Part shown: piece after piece, positions 1 to 8,948 of the stretch
How the letters are laid out: each line of letters begins with the position of its first letter
Numbering within the stretch: position 1 is the first letter of the stretch
Origin: Leeuwenhoekiella palythoae
GTDB taxonomy: Bacteria; Bacteroidota; Bacteroidia; Flavobacteriales; Flavobacteriaceae
Reading direction: 5' to 3'
NCBI RefSeq assembly: GCF_900130045.1
Contig: NZ_FQXT01000002.1
Coordinates: 800,116-864,115, forward strand
DNA length: 64,000 nucleotides
Notes under the pieces: model-generated
Database searches by the model: none
What the model saw: only the letters and a program-made list of their open reading frames with translations
What the model was told of the DNA's origin: nothing
Position numbers and translations under genes: made by a program

Positions 1-672
1 ATACCTAATATTCACGAGTTTGAAGATAAAGGGGTCGCTTATATGATCAAAGATCCTGAAGTATACCGTGATAAAAAAGTAGTAATTGCCGGAGGTGGTG
101 ATTCTGCATTAGACTGGAGTATCTATCTTGCTGATATCGCAAAAGAGGTGACTTTAGTACACCGAAGAAATGAATTTAGAGGAGCTTTAGATTCTGTTGA
201 AAAAGTTCGTGAGCTTAAGATGCTTGGTAAGATCAACTTGATCACGCCGGCTGAGGTTGTAGGTCTTGGTGGTGTAGATGAACTTAAAGAAGTGGTAATA
301 GAGAAGAACGAAGAGCAAATTTCGGTAGAAGCAGATGCCTTTATTCCTTTATTTGGTCTTTCGCCAAAACTTGGTCCTATTTCAAACTGGGGTCTTGAGA
401 TTGAAAAGAATGCTATTGTAGTAGATAACAGCTTAGATTATCAAACCAATATACCCGGTGTTTTTGCCATTGGTGATGTCAATACGTATCCAGGTAAATT
501 AAAGTTAATTTTATGTGGCTTCCACGAGGCAACAATGATGTGTCAATCTGCCTATAAAATTATCAACCCAGGAAAACGCTATGTGATGAAGTATACTACG
601 GTGAGTGGTATAGATGGTTTTGATGGATCAAGAAAAGAAGCAGAGAAAGCAGTTGTGCAGGCTATTGAGTAG
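1..672 (+). CDS. Ferredoxin--NADP(+) reductase, thioredoxin-reductase-like (C-terminal part; gene cut by window start)
   Basis: The frame is open from base 1, so only the last ~223 residues are present. The visible part holds the NADPH-binding Rossmann motif GGGDSALDW, an HRR motif that normally contacts the NADPH phosphate, and the C-terminal FAD-contacting FAIGDV motif. Thioredoxin reductases carry a CxxC pair just before the GGGDSA motif. Here that stretch has no cysteine, and DSALDW matches the YumC-type ferredoxin/flavodoxin-NADP reductases that share the fold but not the disulfide. The likely role is cytosolic electron transfer between NADPH and ferredoxin. The gene converges on the minus-strand response regulator with one base between the stops. 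The family assignment is firm; the natural electron partner cannot be read from the sequence. Confidence 0.88.
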   Translation: MPNIHEFEDKGVAYMIKDPEVYRDKKVVIAGGGDSALDWSIYLADIAKEVTLVHRRNEFRGALDSVEKVRELKMLGKINLITPAEVVGLGGVDELKEVVIEKNEEQISVEADAFIPLFGLSPKLGPISNWGLEIEKNAIVVDNSLDYQTNIPGVFAIGDVNTYPGKLKLILCGFHEATMMCQSAYKIINPGKRYVMKYTTVSGIDGFDGSRKEAEKAVVQAIE

Positions 673-673
673 T

Positions 674-1057
674 CTACCCTGCTAGATCCAATTTAGATTT
701 AAGGCTTAGAATGGTGTTCTTGGTAAGTGGCTTAGTTAAAAAGTCAATAACCCGAGCATACTTCTGAGCCTTTTCTTTGTCAATACTACTCGTACTTGAA
801 GTGACGATAACTACACGCGTAGGGCGCTCATCTTTTTCAAGAATATCTAAAAACGTCCAGCCGTTAATTTCGGGCATGTTTAAATCTAGAAATATAAGAT
901 CAGGTTGGTCTTTGTCTAAATTTGAGAGCGCTGCATTAGGAATGGTGTAGTCAATAATGTGACTAGAGAAACCACTGATCTCTATCAATTTTTTATTGAT
1001 AAAGTTGGCCATTTTCTGATCATCAACCAGCATCACTTTTAGGGGCTTTGTAGTCAT
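674..1057 (-). CDS. Single-domain response regulator (CheY-like receiver)
   Basis: This 127-residue protein consists only of a receiver domain. It has acidic residues D12 and D13, phospho-acceptor D58 in LIFLDLNMP, a Ser/Thr-rich switch region (VTSSTSS) and the conserved lysine at about K109 in TKP. There is no output domain, so it would act by protein-protein contact or as a phosphorelay carrier. Its ATG overlaps the stop of the upstream kinase-like gene (TAATG), which indicates translational coupling and a shared pathway. Receiver proteins of this length are common partners of hybrid or PAS/GAF kinases in Bacteroidota. The signal it transmits is unknown. Confidence 0.9.
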   Translation of the reverse strand: MTTKPLKVMLVDDQKMANFINKKLIEISGFSSHIIDYTIPNAALSNLDKDQPDLIFLDLNMPEINGWTFLDILEKDERPTRVVIVTSSTSSIDKEKAQKYARVIDFLTKPLTKNTILSLKSKLDLAG

Positions 1058-1908
1058 TAGGGTTGAGATGATTTAATATTGATGAGCTCTTTTTCACTTT
1101 GAGTGACCACGCGCTGTATAACTTGGTCTAAATGCCCGGAGGCTTCTTTGATTTTTGGTAATATAGAAGAGCGCAGTTCGTCTTGTGGTAAATGTTCAGC
1201 CAGTTCGAGTAAGCCTAAAACGCGGCTTAGGGGTTCTCTCAAATCGTGCGCATTCAATCTAGAAAGTTCAAAAAGTTTCTTATTCTTTTGTAGAAGTTCT
1301 TCCGTACGTGCTTCAATGACAAGTTGTTGATTGTCATTAATCGCTTTGATCTCTTTGTTTTTACAAGCGATCTCTGTAACCAGTGATTCCAAATGAATAT
1401 TATTCTGTTGTAAGATCTCGCTTAGGCTGATTTGCCTGTATTTTGACGCAACACTATCGGCTAAAAGATGAACTATATCTACGTCTGAACTACTAAAATA
1501 CGTGTCATCATCAGAGACAAGAGAAATACAGATCTGATATTCAGAATACGCTAAAAACCAACCCCATAAATTGCCATTATTGAGTTTTACATCTTTAAGG
1601 TATTCTGGTAATTCTGTTGAATCAATTGAATTTACAAAGGGAATTTTGTCCTTAAGCAATAGGCGCTCATAGGGTTCAAGATCTTGTTGCTGGGTATGCG
1701 TGATCGTTTTGCCGGGGAGGAAAGTATACCCCGCAAGAGATTGCTCATGTAAAATCATGATTTTAAATACCTTGTAGTTAAACAGATATTTTAAATGCCT
1801 ACTTATGATTTTGCCTAATTCTTCTAGCGACTCAACTTTACTTAAGTTTCCGGAGAATTTAGAAAAGGCTTCATAAGTAATACGATACTTTGCGCCCGAA
1901 AGATTCAA
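1057..1908 (-). CDS. GAF-domain histidine kinase-like protein with DHp but no ATPase domain
   Basis: The N-terminal ~160 residues look like a GAF sensor domain. A coiled-coil linker rich in Glu and Lys follows, then a HisKA-type dimerisation/phospho-acceptor segment with the H-box AHDLREPLSRVLGLLE. The protein ends about 55 residues after that histidine, so the whole HATPase_c domain (N, G1 and G2 boxes) is absent. The following receiver gene is in another frame and no ATPase fragment is visible downstream, so this does not look like a simple frameshift. The start appears to be TTG at 1906-1908: the in-frame stop just upstream is the TAA of the preceding gene, and no ATG lies near the N-terminus. 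It could be a phosphotransfer protein, or could be phosphorylated by another kinase. Confidence 0.75.
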   Translation of the reverse strand: MNLSGAKYRITYEAFSKFSGNLSKVESLEELGKIISRHLKYLFNYKVFKIMILHEQSLAGYTFLPGKTITHTQQQDLEPYERLLLKDKIPFVNSIDSTELPEYLKDVKLNNGNLWGWFLAYSEYQICISLVSDDDTYFSSSDVDIVHLLADSVASKYRQISLSEILQQNNIHLESLVTEIACKNKEIKAINDNQQLVIEARTEELLQKNKKLFELSRLNAHDLREPLSRVLGLLELAEHLPQDELRSSILPKIKEASGHLDQVIQRVVTQSEKELINIKSSQP

Positions 1909-1920
1909 AACTAAAGATGA

Positions 1921-2508
1921 TTAGGCCTGAGCTTCCATGAGCTCATTGTCAATTTTAATACCTGAAACATCGGCAAGGGTATTCAGCATATTGACTAAAT
2001 CAGCCTGCGCCATAAGCTCTTGTATTTCACCTTCGTCAAAGCCTACTTCTTGTAGCTGTTTAAAATCTGCATCGCTTATTTGATTAGCGTGTAAAGCAGC
2101 TTTGGTCACGATTTTGATTGCGGTTTTAAAGCTTTCTGGAATAAGAGGGCTTTCCAGGTCTTCTGTCGCTCTAAAACTAGGGTTGTCAGAAATCATAGCG
2201 CTCATACTGTCGGCAAAAATACCGTGTGCATGTGCACAATATTCACAATTACGCTCCTTAGAAACTTTGTAGATGATAAGCTGCTTTAAAACATTAGGCA
2301 CATCTCCCATCATCAGGGTAGACTTCAGCTTGGTCCAGTTTCCATTAAGTAATGTTGCGTTTGAACCTTGACATTTAAACCAATTTAAAACAAAAGGTAA
2401 TTGTAACGTTCGTTTGGTATCATCATAAATCGCCTGAACCTCGGGAGTGGCATCCTCATAGTTAACGATTTTAAAACGTGATGATTGTGAGGTAGTTGTA
2501 TTGCTCAT
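1921..2508 (-). CDS. Carboxymuconolactone decarboxylase / AhpD-like family protein
   Basis: This 195-residue protein has the AhpD-type redox motif CEYCAHAHG (CxxC followed by a histidine three residues later) in the middle of an all-helical fold. In AhpD relatives the two cysteines and the histidine form the peroxidase or disulfide-reducing centre. That suggests a role in peroxide or alkylhydroperoxide defence, although many members are uncharacterised. It is the first gene of a minus-strand trio with the GAF/DHp protein (12 bases between stop and TTG) and the receiver. This hints that the signalling pair may sense redox stress, which is inference from context only. The start ATG at 2508 is followed by a short Ser/Thr-rich leader before the conserved domain. 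Confidence 0.82.
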   Translation of the reverse strand: MSNTTTSQSSRFKIVNYEDATPEVQAIYDDTKRTLQLPFVLNWFKCQGSNATLLNGNWTKLKSTLMMGDVPNVLKQLIIYKVSKERNCEYCAHAHGIFADSMSAMISDNPSFRATEDLESPLIPESFKTAIKIVTKAALHANQISDADFKQLQEVGFDEGEIQELMAQADLVNMLNTLADVSGIKIDNELMEAQA

Positions 2509-2767
2509 AAGCTTAGAATTTGGGTTGTGTAAAGAAACAAAATTTAACTTTTAAATATACATTTTATTATCATTAATTAAATTACTAAAAATCAGAATGT
2601 TAGTTGGTTTTTTTAACTTAGTTAAGATTTACAAGTTATTTTTTACTCGTAGTTATAGCGTTCTTCGTCGAAAATCAGACCTAAAAAATGACAATATTTA
2701 TGCTCTTAAAATTGCATTTTGTCAATGCGATTTACAATATTTGCATCCTAGTTCATTATTTATTGCT

Positions 2768-2865
2768 GTTATCAAGAAAGGTAGAGGGATTAGACCCGAT
2801 GAAACCTTAGCAACCCTCCTCTTGGAGAAGGTGCTACATTCTACGCTACATCAGCGATAGATAAC
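2768..2865 (+). promoter_or_regulatory. SAM-I (S-box) riboswitch
   Basis: The closing helix P1 is formed by GTTATC (2768-2773) and GATAAC (2860-2865). Inside, the order of conserved S-box blocks is intact: AAGAAAGG, AGAGGGA, CCCGATGAAACC, GCAACC and AAGGTGCTA followed by TTCTAC. This is the SAM-binding core that normally shuts down methionine-synthesis genes when S-adenosylmethionine is plentiful. The aptamer ends about 150 bases before the metH start. The leader between them contains a 7-bp hairpin (2973-2996) ending 7 bases before the GGAGGA ribosome-binding site. No classical U-tract terminator is obvious, so control of translation or an unusual platform is possible. A weak -7-like box (AATATTTG) lies at 2736-2743. 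Confidence 0.93.
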
Positions 2866-3016
2866 AAAAACAAGTCTCATCGGCTTTCCATATGCTTTCT
2901 TAATAACCTAATTTTGCAAACTGCTCTAAGATCTAGAGTAGTATTGATTTATACAAGAATGAAAGTTGTGTTTTTAGACCTTAGTAATAGTCTAAAGACT
3001 TTTGGAGGAAATGATT

Positions 3017-4030
3017 ATGAGTAAGAATAACATTCAAGAGGAACTTAAAAAGCGCATTCTAATTTTAGATGGAGCAATGGGAACCATGCTTCAGCGCTAT
3101 AAGTTCACCGAAGAAGATTTTAGAGGAGAGCGCTTTAAAGATTGGCCTACTCCTGTACAGGGTAATAATGATATGTTGAGTATCACCCAGCCCGATGCGA
3201 TCGCGCAAGTACACGCCAAATATTTTGAGGCGGGAGCAGATATTGTAGAAACCAATACTTTTAGCGGTACCACCATAGCCATGGCAGATTATGGGATGGA
3301 AGAATTTGTGTACGAACTCAATTTTGAATCTGCAAAAATTGCCAAGAAAGTAGCGCTTGAGTTTACTGCGCTAGAGCCAGAAAAACCGCGATTTGTAGCA
3401 GGAGCTATTGGTCCTACCAATAAAACTGCGAGTATGTCTCCAGATGTAAATGATCCCGGTTTTAGAGCAATTTCGTTTGATGAGCTACGCATTGCTTATA
3501 AGCAACAGGCCAAAGCTTTAATTGATGGCGGCGTAGATATTCTTCTGGTTGAAACGGTTTTTGATACGCTTAATGCAAAGGCTGCATTATTCGCGATTGA
3601 AGAGATTAAAGAAGAACGTAATATTGAAATTCCGGTGATGGTCAGCGGTACAATTACTGATGCTTCCGGGCGCACCCTTTCCGGGCAAACTGCTGAGGCT
3701 TTTTTGATCTCAGTGGGTCACCTTCCTTTACTGTCTGTGGGATTCAACTGCGCTCTAGGGGCAAAGCAACTCACACCATATTTAGAAGTGGTTTCAGGCA
3801 AATCTAATTTTGCGATATCGGCTTATCCTAATGCCGGTCTGCCTAATGCTTTTGGAGAATATGATGAGACTCCAGAGGAAATGGCAGCGCAAATTAAAGA
3901 ATATCTAGACAAACAATTGATCAACATCATTGGCGGTTGTTGCGGGACCACTCCAGAACACATTAGTGCGATTGCACAACTCGTTAAAGAATATAAGCCA
4001 AGACCGTTGCCACAGGCTACTAACGCCTAG
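3017..4030 (+). CDS. metH: Methionine synthase, homocysteine methyltransferase half (split MetH, N-terminal subunit)
   Basis: This 337-residue protein is the zinc-dependent homocysteine S-methyltransferase module of cobalamin-dependent MetH. It begins with the [11 protein letters not shown] motif and carries the zinc ligands in GFNCALG and in [10 protein letters not shown] near the C-terminus. It would accept a methyl group from methylcobalamin bound to the partner protein and transfer it to homocysteine. ATG 3017 is preferred over TTG 3002 because a GGAGGA sequence at 3004-3009 sits seven bases before it. The C-terminal half is a separate ORF in the same operon, 26 bases downstream. Both are under the upstream SAM-I riboswitch. 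Split MetH is common in Bacteroidota, so this is not a broken gene. Confidence 0.93.
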   Translation: MSKNNIQEELKKRILILDGAMGTMLQRYKFTEEDFRGERFKDWPTPVQGNNDMLSITQPDAIAQVHAKYFEAGADIVETNTFSGTTIAMADYGMEEFVYELNFESAKIAKKVALEFTALEPEKPRFVAGAIGPTNKTASMSPDVNDPGFRAISFDELRIAYKQQAKALIDGGVDILLVETVFDTLNAKAALFAIEEIKEERNIEIPVMVSGTITDASGRTLSGQTAEAFLISVGHLPLLSVGFNCALGAKQLTPYLEVVSGKSNFAISAYPNAGLPNAFGEYDETPEEMAAQIKEYLDKQLINIIGGCCGTTPEHISAIAQLVKEYKPRPLPQATNA

Positions 4031-4056
4031 CGAACGGATACGAATTAAGATTGAAT

Positions 4057-6789
4057 ATGGAAGCTGATTTGAATAAAGCTAAAAAGAATGAAACGGCGAG
4101 GTTCTTAAGATTAAGCGGTCTAGAACCGCTTATTGTAACTCCTGAAAGCAACTTTGTTAACGTTGGAGAGCGTACTAATGTCGCTGGATCTAGAAAATTC
4201 TTAAGACTTATTAATGAAGAAAAGTTTGACGAAGCTTTAGATATCGCTCGTGATCAGGTAGAAGGTGGTGCGCAGATCATTGATATCAATATGGACGACG
4301 GACTTATCGACGGAAAGAAGGCGATGGTGACTTTCTTAAATCTTATTGCCGCCGAACCTGATATTTCACGCGTTCCCATTATGATCGACAGTTCAAAATG
4401 GGATATTATCGAAGCAGGCTTGCAAGTTGTACAAGGTAAGTGTGTTGTGAATTCTATAAGTTTAAAAGAAGGTGAGGCTGAATTTATTGATCACGCAAAA
4501 AAAATAAAACGCTACGGCGCAGCGGTTATCGTTATGGCTTTTGACGAAGTAGGTCAGGCCGATAATTATGACCGTCGTATCGAGATCGTTAAGCGTAGTT
4601 ATGACATCCTTGTGGACCAAGTTGGTTTTCCGCCGGAGGATATCATTTTTGACTTAAATATTTTTCCGGTAGCAACCGGTATGGAGGAACACCGCCTCAA
4701 CGCTCTTGACTTTATCAGAGCTACAAAATGGGTGAAAGAAAACTTGCCGCACGCCCATGTAAGTGGTGGGGTGAGCAATGTTTCTTTTAGTTTTAGAGGA
4801 AATAACGTGGTGCGCGAAGCGATGCACTCCGTGTTTTTATATCACGCGATTAAAGCCGGGATGAATATTGGTATCGTAAATCCTACGATGCTTGAGGTTT
4901 ATGATGATATTCCTAAAGATCTTTTAGAACACGTTGAAGATGTGATTCTAGACCGTCGTGATGATGCAACTGAGCGTCTTTTAGATTTTGCCGAAAGCGT
5001 AAAAGGAACGGCCAAAGAAAAAACCGTTGATCTTTCTTGGCGAGAAGAACCTTTACAAGATCGTATTACACGAGCCTTGGTAAAAGGTATTGACGCTTAT
5101 ATTCTTGAAGATGTAGAAGAAGCCCGTCTGGCTTCAGAAAAACCTTTGCACGTGATCGAAGGGCACTTGATGACTGGTATGAACGTTGTGGGTGATCTTT
5201 TTGGTGACGGAAAAATGTTCCTTCCCCAGGTGGTAAAATCGGCACGGGTGATGAAAAAAGCCGTTGCTTATTTATTGCCGTATATCGAAGAAGAAAAGCT
5301 GAAAAACCCGCCGCCGGCTTCAGAAAAAGAGAAGTCCAACCTTGTGTTGATGGCGACCGTAAAAGGCGATGTGCACGATATAGGTAAAAACATTGTAAGT
5401 GTAGTTTTGGCCTGCAATAATTATGAGATCATTGATCTTGGCGTCATGGTTCCGCCGGAAAAAATTATTGCTACGGCAAAAGAAAAAAATGTTGATATCA
5501 TAGGTCTTAGTGGCCTGATCACGCCTTCTCTTGATGAAATGGTTTTTCTCGCAAAAGAGATGAAGCGTCAAGACTTTAAAGTGCCATTACTCATTGGTGG
5601 TGCAACCACAAGTAAAGCGCATACCGCAGTTAAAATCGATCCTGAATATCCGGAGTCGGTTGTTCACGTAAATGACGCTTCACGAGCCGTTACCGTAGTT
5701 GGCGATCTGCTCAATCCTGATTCTTCAGTAACCTATAAAGCCGGGATCAAAGAAGAATACGCGCTATTTAGAGAGCGCTTTTTAACACGAGGAAAAAAGC
5801 GAGATTTTCTAACGATCGAGCAGGCGCGTGAAAATAAATGGAAGTTAGATTGGGATGCTTTTGAAGCGTATAAGCCTAATCAATTAGGAATACAGGTTAT
5901 TGAAGAGTTTGACCTTGATAAACTTGTGCCGTATATTGACTGGTCGCCGTTTTTCCGCAGTTGGGATCTGCACGGAAAATATCCTGATATTCTGGAAGAC
6001 GATGTTGTGGGCGCTCAAGCACAAGAATTATTCGCAGATGCAAAGGAGATTCTTAAAAAGATTTTAGACGAAAAATTACTGAAGGCTAAAGCAATTTTCG
6101 GACTGTTTCCTGCCAATACGGTCAATAACGACGATATCGAGATTGTCACTTCTGGCGCAGTTGAGAACGAAGAAAAATTCATTTTCAGAACCTTGAGACA
6201 ACAAAGCAAAAAGGCTTCCGGAAAACCCAATATTGCACTTTCAGATTTTATTGCTCCTAAAGAAAGCGGAAAACAGGATTATATGGGCTGTTTTTGTGTT
6301 ACCGCCGGTTTTGGGACACAAGAATTGGCTGTCAAATATGAGGCGGAACACGACGATTATAACAGTATTATGGTAAAAGCGCTGGCCGATCGTTTTGCTG
6401 AAGCCTTTGCCGAATACTTGCACGAACGTGTGCGTAAGGAGCATTGGGGCTATGCTAGCGATGAAGCCTTAAATAATGATCAGTTAATTAAAGAGGAATA
6501 TAAAGGGATACGTCCTGCGCCGGGGTATCCTGCTTGTCCTGATCACTTAGAAAAACTAACTATTTGGGATGTGCTTCAAGTGAAAGAAACCATAGGTGTT
6601 GAATTGACCGAAAGCTTGGCTATGTGGCCGGCAGCTTCGGTGAGTGGGTATTATTTTGCGAATCCGCAGGCGCGTTATTTCGGGCTGGGGAAAATTAAAA
6701 TGGACCAAGTAAGTGATTTCGCAAATCGGAAAAATATTGAAACACGCCTCGCAGAAAAATGGCTCAACCCTAATATTTCTGACGATTAA
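4057..6789 (+). CDS. metH: Methionine synthase, folate/cobalamin/activation half (split MetH, C-terminal subunit)
   Basis: This ~910-residue protein holds the remaining three MetH modules. A pterin (methyltetrahydrofolate) binding TIM barrel covers about residues 25-290. A cap plus B12-binding Rossmann domain follows, with GDVHDIGKN, in which the histidine (about H440) is the lower axial ligand of cobalt. The C-terminal reactivation domain has the SAM-binding motif RPAPGYP at about residue 819. It takes the methyl group from 5-methyl-THF onto cobalamin and hands it to the homocysteine module encoded just upstream. ATG 4057 is chosen over TTG 4051. metF follows after 59 bases, completing the one-carbon route to methionine. 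Confidence 0.95.
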   Translation: MEADLNKAKKNETARFLRLSGLEPLIVTPESNFVNVGERTNVAGSRKFLRLINEEKFDEALDIARDQVEGGAQIIDINMDDGLIDGKKAMVTFLNLIAAEPDISRVPIMIDSSKWDIIEAGLQVVQGKCVVNSISLKEGEAEFIDHAKKIKRYGAAVIVMAFDEVGQADNYDRRIEIVKRSYDILVDQVGFPPEDIIFDLNIFPVATGMEEHRLNALDFIRATKWVKENLPHAHVSGGVSNVSFSFRGNNVVREAMHSVFLYHAIKAGMNIGIVNPTMLEVYDDIPKDLLEHVEDVILDRRDDATERLLDFAESVKGTAKEKTVDLSWREEPLQDRITRALVKGIDAYILEDVEEARLASEKPLHVIEGHLMTGMNVVGDLFGDGKMFLPQVVKSARVMKKAVAYLLPYIEEEKLKNPPPASEKEKSNLVLMATVKGDVHDIGKNIVSVVLACNNYEIIDLGVMVPPEKIIATAKEKNVDIIGLSGLITPSLDEMVFLAKEMKRQDFKVPLLIGGATTSKAHTAVKIDPEYPESVVHVNDASRAVTVVGDLLNPDSSVTYKAGIKEEYALFRERFLTRGKKRDFLTIEQARENKWKLDWDAFEAYKPNQLGIQVIEEFDLDKLVPYIDWSPFFRSWDLHGKYPDILEDDVVGAQAQELFADAKEILKKILDEKLLKAKAIFGLFPANTVNNDDIEIVTSGAVENEEKFIFRTLRQQSKKASGKPNIALSDFIAPKESGKQDYMGCFCVTAGFGTQELAVKYEAEHDDYNSIMVKALADRFAEAFAEYLHERVRKEHWGYASDEALNNDQLIKEEYKGIRPAPGYPACPDHLEKLTIWDVLQVKETIGVELTESLAMWPAASVSGYYFANPQARYFGLGKIKMDQVSDFANRKNIETRLAEKWLNPNISDD

Positions 6790-6848
6790 CCAAAACAACT
6801 AATACAACCAAAACAAAACCTGAAAACACGTTGAAGTGTACCAGGTAG

Positions 6849-7808
6849 ATGCTTATGAAAATTACAGACCACATAAAAAACGCAAACGGGAAGACGTTAT
6901 TCAGCTTTGAGTTGATTCCGCCTAGAAAAGGAAAAAGCATACAAGAACTTTATAACAATATTGATCCGTTGATGGAGTTTAAACCTCCCTTTATTGATGT
7001 TACCACGTCTCGCGAAGAGTTTGTGTATATTGAGAAAGACGGCCTTTTAGATAAAAAAGTGACCCGTATGCGCCCGGGAACTATTGGTATTTGTGCCTCG
7101 ATCAAGCATAAGTACAATGTTGACACTGTGCCCCACGTGTTATGCGGTGGTTTTACTAAAGAAGAAACCGAGTATCTGCTGGTAGATTGTCACTATTTAG
7201 GCATTCACAACCTTATGGCGTTACGTGGTGATGCTATGCGTGAGGAGCAATATTTTAAGCCTACGCCGGGCGGTCACGAGTATGCATTAGGCTTGGTAGA
7301 GCAAATTGCTGAGATGAATAAAGGCCGCTACCTTAACGGGATGGTGGAAACTTCAGACTGTTCTGATTTTTGCATTGGTGTTGCAGGGTATCCTGAGAAA
7401 CATCTGGAAGCTCCTTCTCTAAAAACAGATCTCAAACGACTGAAGCAAAAAGTAGAGGCTGGTGCAGAATACGTGGTTACTCAAATGTTTTTTGACAATA
7501 AAAAATACTTCGAATTTGTAGATCTGGTACGTGCAGAAGGTATTGATATTCCTATCATTCCGGGGATTAAGCCTATTGCGGTAAAACGCCATTTACAATT
7601 GCTTCCGCAGGTGTTTAAAATAGATCTGCCTCAAGAGTTGATCGATGCGGTTGAAGCGTGTAAAACCAATACCGATGTACGTCAGGTGGGTATTGAGTGG
7701 GCGATTCAGCAATCAAAAGAGTTGATGGATGGAGGTGCGCCGGTGTTGCATTATTACTCTATGGGTAAAAGCGATAATATTAAAGCGATCGCTTCAGAAT
7801 TGTTTTAG
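6849..7808 (+). CDS. metF: 5,10-methylenetetrahydrofolate reductase
   Basis: This 319-residue flavoprotein reduces 5,10-methylene-THF to 5-methyl-THF, the methyl donor used by the preceding MetH proteins. The TIM-barrel start FSFELIPPRKG, the central LRGD motif and the Q-M-F-FD segment (VTQMFFDN) are typical of MetF. Length matches bacterial MetF of about 300 residues. Two in-frame ATGs (6849, 6855) are possible starts. It is third in the riboswitch-led operon, so it should share SAM repression. The next gene, an outer-membrane protein, is 48 bases downstream but has its own -7 box and an unrelated function, so the methionine operon probably ends here. Confidence 0.95.
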   Translation: MLMKITDHIKNANGKTLFSFELIPPRKGKSIQELYNNIDPLMEFKPPFIDVTTSREEFVYIEKDGLLDKKVTRMRPGTIGICASIKHKYNVDTVPHVLCGGFTKEETEYLLVDCHYLGIHNLMALRGDAMREEQYFKPTPGGHEYALGLVEQIAEMNKGRYLNGMVETSDCSDFCIGVAGYPEKHLEAPSLKTDLKRLKQKVEAGAEYVVTQMFFDNKKYFEFVDLVRAEGIDIPIIPGIKPIAVKRHLQLLPQVFKIDLPQELIDAVEACKTNTDVRQVGIEWAIQQSKELMDGGAPVLHYYSMGKSDNIKAIASELF

Positions 7809-7830
7809 ATCGAATACTCATAATATTTGA

Positions 7831-7838
7831 TACATTTG
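7831..7838 (+). promoter_or_regulatory. Candidate -7 promoter element (TACATTTG)
   Basis: This is an exact match to the Bacteroidota TAnnTTTG -7 box in the 48-base gap between metF and the first PagL-like gene, 18 bases before the ATG. No well-placed TTTG -33 element is seen. Confidence 0.4.
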
Positions 7839-7856
7839 CCGGATATCTTTTAGAGA

Positions 7857-8948
7857 ATGAATTACAAGTTTATTGTTGCCTTATTGTGTTTTGTTTCGGT
7901 ATACAGCCAGGAAGAAGTAAAACCTTATAGTTTTGATCTTAATTATACCTACGGAAGCATTCTCGAGCATAATAAAGATATTTCGCATCTTATAACCGGG
8001 CATCCCACGGGTTTTATTTTAGCCTACAACCGAAGAACTTACGGTTTTAATGATTGGGAAGCACGCTATAACTATCCTGATTATGGGTTTTCTTTTGTGT
8101 CTCAAGATCAGAAGAATCCATATTTAGGAGAGAATTATGGTTTGTACGGGCATTTTAATTTTTATGCGCTCAACAGGCATTTGATGGTGCGTATTGCACA
8201 AGGAATTGCCTTTACCACAAAGCCTTTTGATATTGACGATAACTTTAGAAATAATGCCTACGGATCCACTTTGTTGAGTTCAACATATGTGATGCTCAAT
8301 TATCAGCAGCCTAATATCATTGATCGTATTGGCTTGCAAACAGGGATTACGCTAGTACATTACTCTAACGCAAATGTGCGGGCTCCTAATGCGAGTACCA
8401 ATTCTTTTACCTTCAATATTGGATTGAATTACCAATTGGACGATGACGAGTTCCCGGAATATATTCCTAAAGTTAAAAGCCGGTATACTGAGCCCATAAA
8501 ATGGAATTTAGCCTTGCGTACCGGTGTTAATGAAAGTGATTACATAGGTTTAGGGCGCCGCTCATTTCTGGTGGTTTCTTCCTTCTTAGATAAGCGTATA
8601 ACGCATAAAAGCAGTTTAATGGTAGGAGCCGATCTGTTTTTGAGTCCGTTTTTAAAAGATCAGATCGAGTATGAATCCATTGCTTTTGCCCAGCAATATG
8701 GTACTAAAGGTGATGAAGATTGGAAGCGCGCCGGAGTTTTTGTAGGGCACGAATTGCATTTTAATAAAAACTCTTTCGTGACGCAGTTTGGTTATTATGC
8801 CTATTACGATTATGATTTTGAGGGCCGCGTATATTTTAGAGGCGGACTCAAGCGTCATTTTACCGAGAATATTTTTGGAGCGATTACTTTAAAATCTCAC
8901 GGTGCAAAAGCCGAAGCTGTTGAGTTTGGGATAGGGATCAGACTTTAA
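7857..8948 (+). CDS. PagL-like (acyloxyacyl hydrolase family) outer-membrane protein, copy 1
   Basis: This 363-residue protein has a short signal peptide (cleavage near VYSQ) and alternating aromatic beta-strands, fitting an outer-membrane barrel. Residues 168-171 read HYSN, the catalytic His-x-Ser signature of lipid A 3-O-deacylases (PagL). Counting 12 residues from that serine, the position of the PagL catalytic glutamate, gives Asn182 instead of Glu. It is considerably longer than PagL (~150-170 residues). A close paralogue lies 2.5 kb downstream with the same substitution. The neighbouring ArnT-like transferase suggests a lipid A or outer-leaflet role. Enzymatic activity is therefore uncertain. 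The stop overlaps the convergent transferase stop by four bases. Confidence 0.72.
   Translation: MNYKFIVALLCFVSVYSQEEVKPYSFDLNYTYGSILEHNKDISHLITGHPTGFILAYNRRTYGFNDWEARYNYPDYGFSFVSQDQKNPYLGENYGLYGHFNFYALNRHLMVRIAQGIAFTTKPFDIDDNFRNNAYGSTLLSSTYVMLNYQQPNIIDRIGLQTGITLVHYSNANVRAPNASTNSFTFNIGLNYQLDDDEFPEYIPKVKSRYTEPIKWNLALRTGVNESDYIGLGRRSFLVVSSFLDKRITHKSSLMVGADLFLSPFLKDQIEYESIAFAQQYGTKGDEDWKRAGVFVGHELHFNKNSFVTQFGYYAYYDYDFEGRVYFRGGLKRHFTENIFGAITLKSHGAKAEAVEFGIGIRL

Noticed and set aside
2597..2860. 87-residue plus-strand reading frame upstream of metH
   Set aside because: It runs through the SAM-I riboswitch, ends inside its last helix, has no protein-like pattern and no known domain.
3002..3016. 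TTG start for the metH N-terminal subunit
   Set aside because: The TTG overlaps the GGAGGA ribosome-binding site that fits ATG 3017, and adds only five residues with no conservation expected.
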